Source of the DNA: Pseudomonadota bacterium
Lineage (GTDB): Bacteria > Pseudomonadota > Alphaproteobacteria > Rhizobiales > Hyphomicrobiaceae
Assembly (NCBI GenBank): GCA_023428365.1
Contig: JAEYYQ010000480.1
Span: 1-7,445 of the forward strand
Reading direction: 5' to 3'
Length of the DNA stretch: 7,445 nucleotides
Shown here in pieces: positions 5,869 to 7,445 of this stretch. The position numbers and the translations under genes were made by a program. Each line of letters starts with the position of its first letter. Positions within the stretch are counted from its first letter, which is position 1. The notes beneath the pieces are model-generated. The model saw only the letters and a program-made list of their open reading frames with translations. It made no database searches and had not been told where the DNA came from.

Positions 5869-6093
5869 AGCAGTAGCACTCCGGATGCGGGATAGGCCGG
5901 CTGCTCGTACTGTCGTGGCCCTTGCACCCAGGACTTGAAATCTGGTCCCGGTACCTCGAATCGTGCGTGGCTGGACACGCGGGCCGTTTACGGTTATGTG
6001 ACGCCCAGCTTGTTCTCCAGACCTGCCTGGACTACTGAGGGTCCAAGCAACACCGACCCCTTTGCACCTGCTTATGCAGTGTGGGAGAGCGAA

Positions 6094-6366
6094 ATGGATG
6101 AAGTAGCGACGAAGATCATCGACATTCTGAAGAAGCACATGAAGGAACCTCGCGACGACATCAACTTGTCGACCGCGTTGACAGATCTCAAGATCGAGTC
6201 GCTCGACCTTGCCATGATTGTGTTTGATATCGAAGATACCTTTGGTATCGAAATTCCATACAACGCGAATGAGGAAGCCTCCGACTTTAAAACTGTCGGT
6301 TCCGTTGTAGACCGGGTCAAAGCATTGATGTCCGGGGCCGGTGAAGGAGCAGCCGCTGGCGCTTAA
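6094..6366 (+). CDS. Acyl carrier protein, NodF/AcpXL-like
   Basis: A 90-residue acidic carrier protein for fatty acid or related acyl synthesis in the cytoplasm. Four helices can be followed: 1-17, 36-50 after the attachment site, a short one near 56-64, and 66-79. The phosphopantetheine site is Ser36 in KIESLDLAM, where Glu replaces the usual Asp of the DSL motif. The following IVFDIEDTFGIEIPYNA and the TVGSVVDRVKALM helix resemble NodF and the specialised AcpXL more than the housekeeping AcpP. The tail is Gly/Ala-rich (80-90). The frame is open upstream to 5935, but GGGAG at 6083-6087 is 6 nt from ATG 6094 and family alignment starts here. The ketosynthase follows after 81 bp, so this is its likely partner. 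The acyl chain made is unknown. Confidence 0.9.
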   Translation: MDEVATKIIDILKKHMKEPRDDINLSTALTDLKIESLDLAMIVFDIEDTFGIEIPYNANEEASDFKTVGSVVDRVKALMSGAGEGAAAGA

Positions 6367-6397
6367 GGCTTCCTAATAGAACCAGTTAGTACACGCC

Positions 6398-6419
6398 AAG
6401 GTGCGGCTCCTCGCGCCTT
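6398..6419 (+). terminator. Hairpin between acyl carrier protein and ketosynthase genes
   Basis: Arms AAGGTGCG (6398-6405) and CGCGCCTT (6412-6419) pair over 8 bp with one U-G wobble around a 6-nt loop, followed by one more T and then GAGCC. It resembles a weak terminator or an RNA-stabilising hairpin. Because both genes look like one operon, partial attenuation or mRNA processing, leaving more carrier than synthase, is more likely than a full stop. This is inference from structure only. Confidence 0.4.
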
Positions 6420-6447
6420 TGAGCCTCATTGGGACGTTAGGTCAGAT

Positions 6448-7445
6448 ATGACAAACGCGAACGGCGCACGCCGCGTCGTCGTCACGGGCATGGGTGCTGT
6501 GACGTCGATCGGCAATACCGCTGATGAATTCTGGGCGGCTATGAAGCGCGGCCAGTCCGGCGTCAATCCGGTCGGCGGCTTTCCGCTGGAAGACCTGAAG
6601 ATCCTGATCGCTGCCCAGGTCAAAGACTTCGATCATCGCGCGCGTCTGAAGGGCTCCAAGCGCGACAAGATCATCGTTCATGCCGACCGGTATTCCTGGT
6701 TCGCAGCGGCGGCCGCGGACGAAGCGGTCAAGCAGTCGGGCCTTGAGGTTCCGTTTGTTGATCCGTATCGCACGGCTTGCATCATCGGCTCCGGTGCCGG
6801 CGGCCTGACCACCTATGAAGTCGCCTATCGCGATCTGTTCATCCATAACAAGCGCGCCACGCATCCGCTGACGCTGCTGCGCATCATCGGCTCGTCCGCT
6901 TCGGCCCACGTCGGCATCGAATACGGCGTCAAGGGACCGACATTCGCGACCTGCAGCGCCTGCTCGACCGCGACGCACGCGATCGGTCTTGCACGCGACT
7001 ACATCCGCCACGGAATGATCGACGTCGCAATCGCTGGCGCATCGGAAGCCGTGATCAACTACGGCACTATGAAAGCCTGGCAGGCTCTGCACGTGCTGTC
7101 GCCGGAAGGCTGCTTCCCGTTCTCCAAGAAGCGCAATGGCACGGTGCTCGGTGAAGGCGCCGGCCTGCTGGTGCTGGAAAGCTATGAACATGCCCGCAAA
7201 CGCGGCGCGAACATCCTCGCTGAACTGGTCGGCTACGGCATGACTTCCGACAGCAAGGACATGGTCAACCCGGACGTTGAAGGTCCGCGCGAGGCCATGA
7301 AGCTTGCTCTGGAAGATGCCGGATTGAAGCCAGCCGACATCGACTACCTCAACGCCCACGGCACCGCGACGACCATCAACGACCTCAATGAGACGAATGC
7401 CATCAAGGAGGTGTTCGGACAGGACGCCTACAAGCTGGCGATTTC
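6448..7445 (+). CDS. Beta-ketoacyl-ACP synthase, FabF/NodE-like (3' end beyond window)
   Basis: A condensing enzyme that extends an acyl chain with malonyl-ACP. 332 codons are visible of an expected 410-425; the gene runs off the right edge. The thiolase fold is read from RRVVVTGMGAVTSIGN (9-24), GSGAGGL (120s), and the nucleophile loop TCSACSTATHAIG, where C172, the second of two close cysteines, aligns with FabF Cys163. The first catalytic histidine is H304 in NAHGTATTINDLNE. The second histidine and conserved lysine lie beyond 7445. SPEGCFPFSKKRNGTVLGEGAG matches the FabF middle region. Similarity to both FabF and NodE is clear; the NodF-like carrier just upstream favours a specialised NodE-like role. 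ATG 6448 has only a modest AGGT ahead of it. A long antisense frame covering the gene is a shadow. Confidence 0.94.
   Translation, partial: MTNANGARRVVVTGMGAVTSIGNTADEFWAAMKRGQSGVNPVGGFPLEDLKILIAAQVKDFDHRARLKGSKRDKIIVHADRYSWFAAAAADEAVKQSGLEVPFVDPYRTACIIGSGAGGLTTYEVAYRDLFIHNKRATHPLTLLRIIGSSASAHVGIEYGVKGPTFATCSACSTATHAIGLARDYIRHGMIDVAIAGASEAVINYGTMKAWQALHVLSPEGCFPFSKKRNGTVLGEGAGLLVLESYEHARKRGANILAELVGYGMTSDSKDMVNPDVEGPREAMKLALEDAGLKPADIDYLNAHGTATTINDLNETNAIKEVFGQDAYKLAI

Larger units (their letters stand above)
5763..6093. other. Divergent non-coding region between ligase and acyl carrier protein genes
   Basis: With the ligase ribosome binding site, this gives 347 bp between the two start codons. 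A plus-strand frame open from 5935 runs into the acyl carrier protein, but its first 53 codons show no protein character, so I treat it as leader. The region must hold both divergent promoters. Candidate elements are listed at 5791-5811 and 5840-5868. I see nothing else, and no RNA gene, in the remaining roughly 220 bp. Confidence 0.6.

Noticed and set aside
5935..6093. 53-codon N-terminal extension of the acyl carrier protein
   Set aside because: It does not fit carrier protein length or sequence, and a well-placed ribosome binding site supports ATG 6094.
5763..6093. Possible nod box or small RNA in the divergent region
   Set aside because: I see no nod box pattern and no terminator-ended structured segment that would support an RNA gene.
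6442..7359. 305-codon minus-strand open frame
   Set aside because: It is fully antisense to the clear ketosynthase gene, has no recognisable motifs, and arises from GC-rich codon structure.

Overview
The window looks like chromosome from an alphaproteobacterium of the Hyphomicrobiales (Bradyrhizobium/Rhodopseudomonas/Afipia neighbourhood). The basis is high GC, GC-ending codons, a periplasmic EipA (DUF1134) domain, which is typical of Alphaproteobacteria, and a NodF/NodE-like acyl carrier protein and ketosynthase pair. I see no RNA genes, insertion sequences, CRISPR arrays or other signs of recent mobility. The gene assignments rest on reading the translated sequence by eye; no database search was done.

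Left part (1-3406) is an envelope-protein neighbourhood. A lipoprotein (228-803) and a four-helix membrane protein (838-1203) run rightwards as a probable pair. Next come two paralogous small secreted four-cysteine proteins on the minus strand (1221-1559 and 3047-3406). They bracket a plus-strand gene (1755-2960) coding for an unusual EipA: a signal peptide, a helical N-terminal domain with two cysteines, a Pro/Ala-rich linker, and a complete DUF1134 domain at the C-terminus. A bidirectional-looking hairpin terminator lies in the convergent gap at 2987-3018.

Right part (3570-7445) is acyl-chain metabolism. On the minus strand, a long-chain acyl-CoA ligase (4010-5746) overlaps a MerR-family regulator (3570-4013) by an ATGA, so the two are translationally coupled. 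Divergent from the ligase, across 347 bp of non-coding DNA, an acyl carrier protein (6094-6366) is followed by a FabF/NodE-type ketosynthase that runs off the right edge (6448-7445, 332 codons visible). A plausible reading is a dedicated acyl-chain elongation system with a ligase and regulator facing it, but the product cannot be read from this window because the genes that would define it lie to the right of 7445.

The two items most worth following are the EipA fusion flanked by duplicated cysteine-rich secreted proteins, and the NodFE-like pair facing a ligase-MerR operon, with a GC palindrome at a MerR-like position in the shared upstream region.
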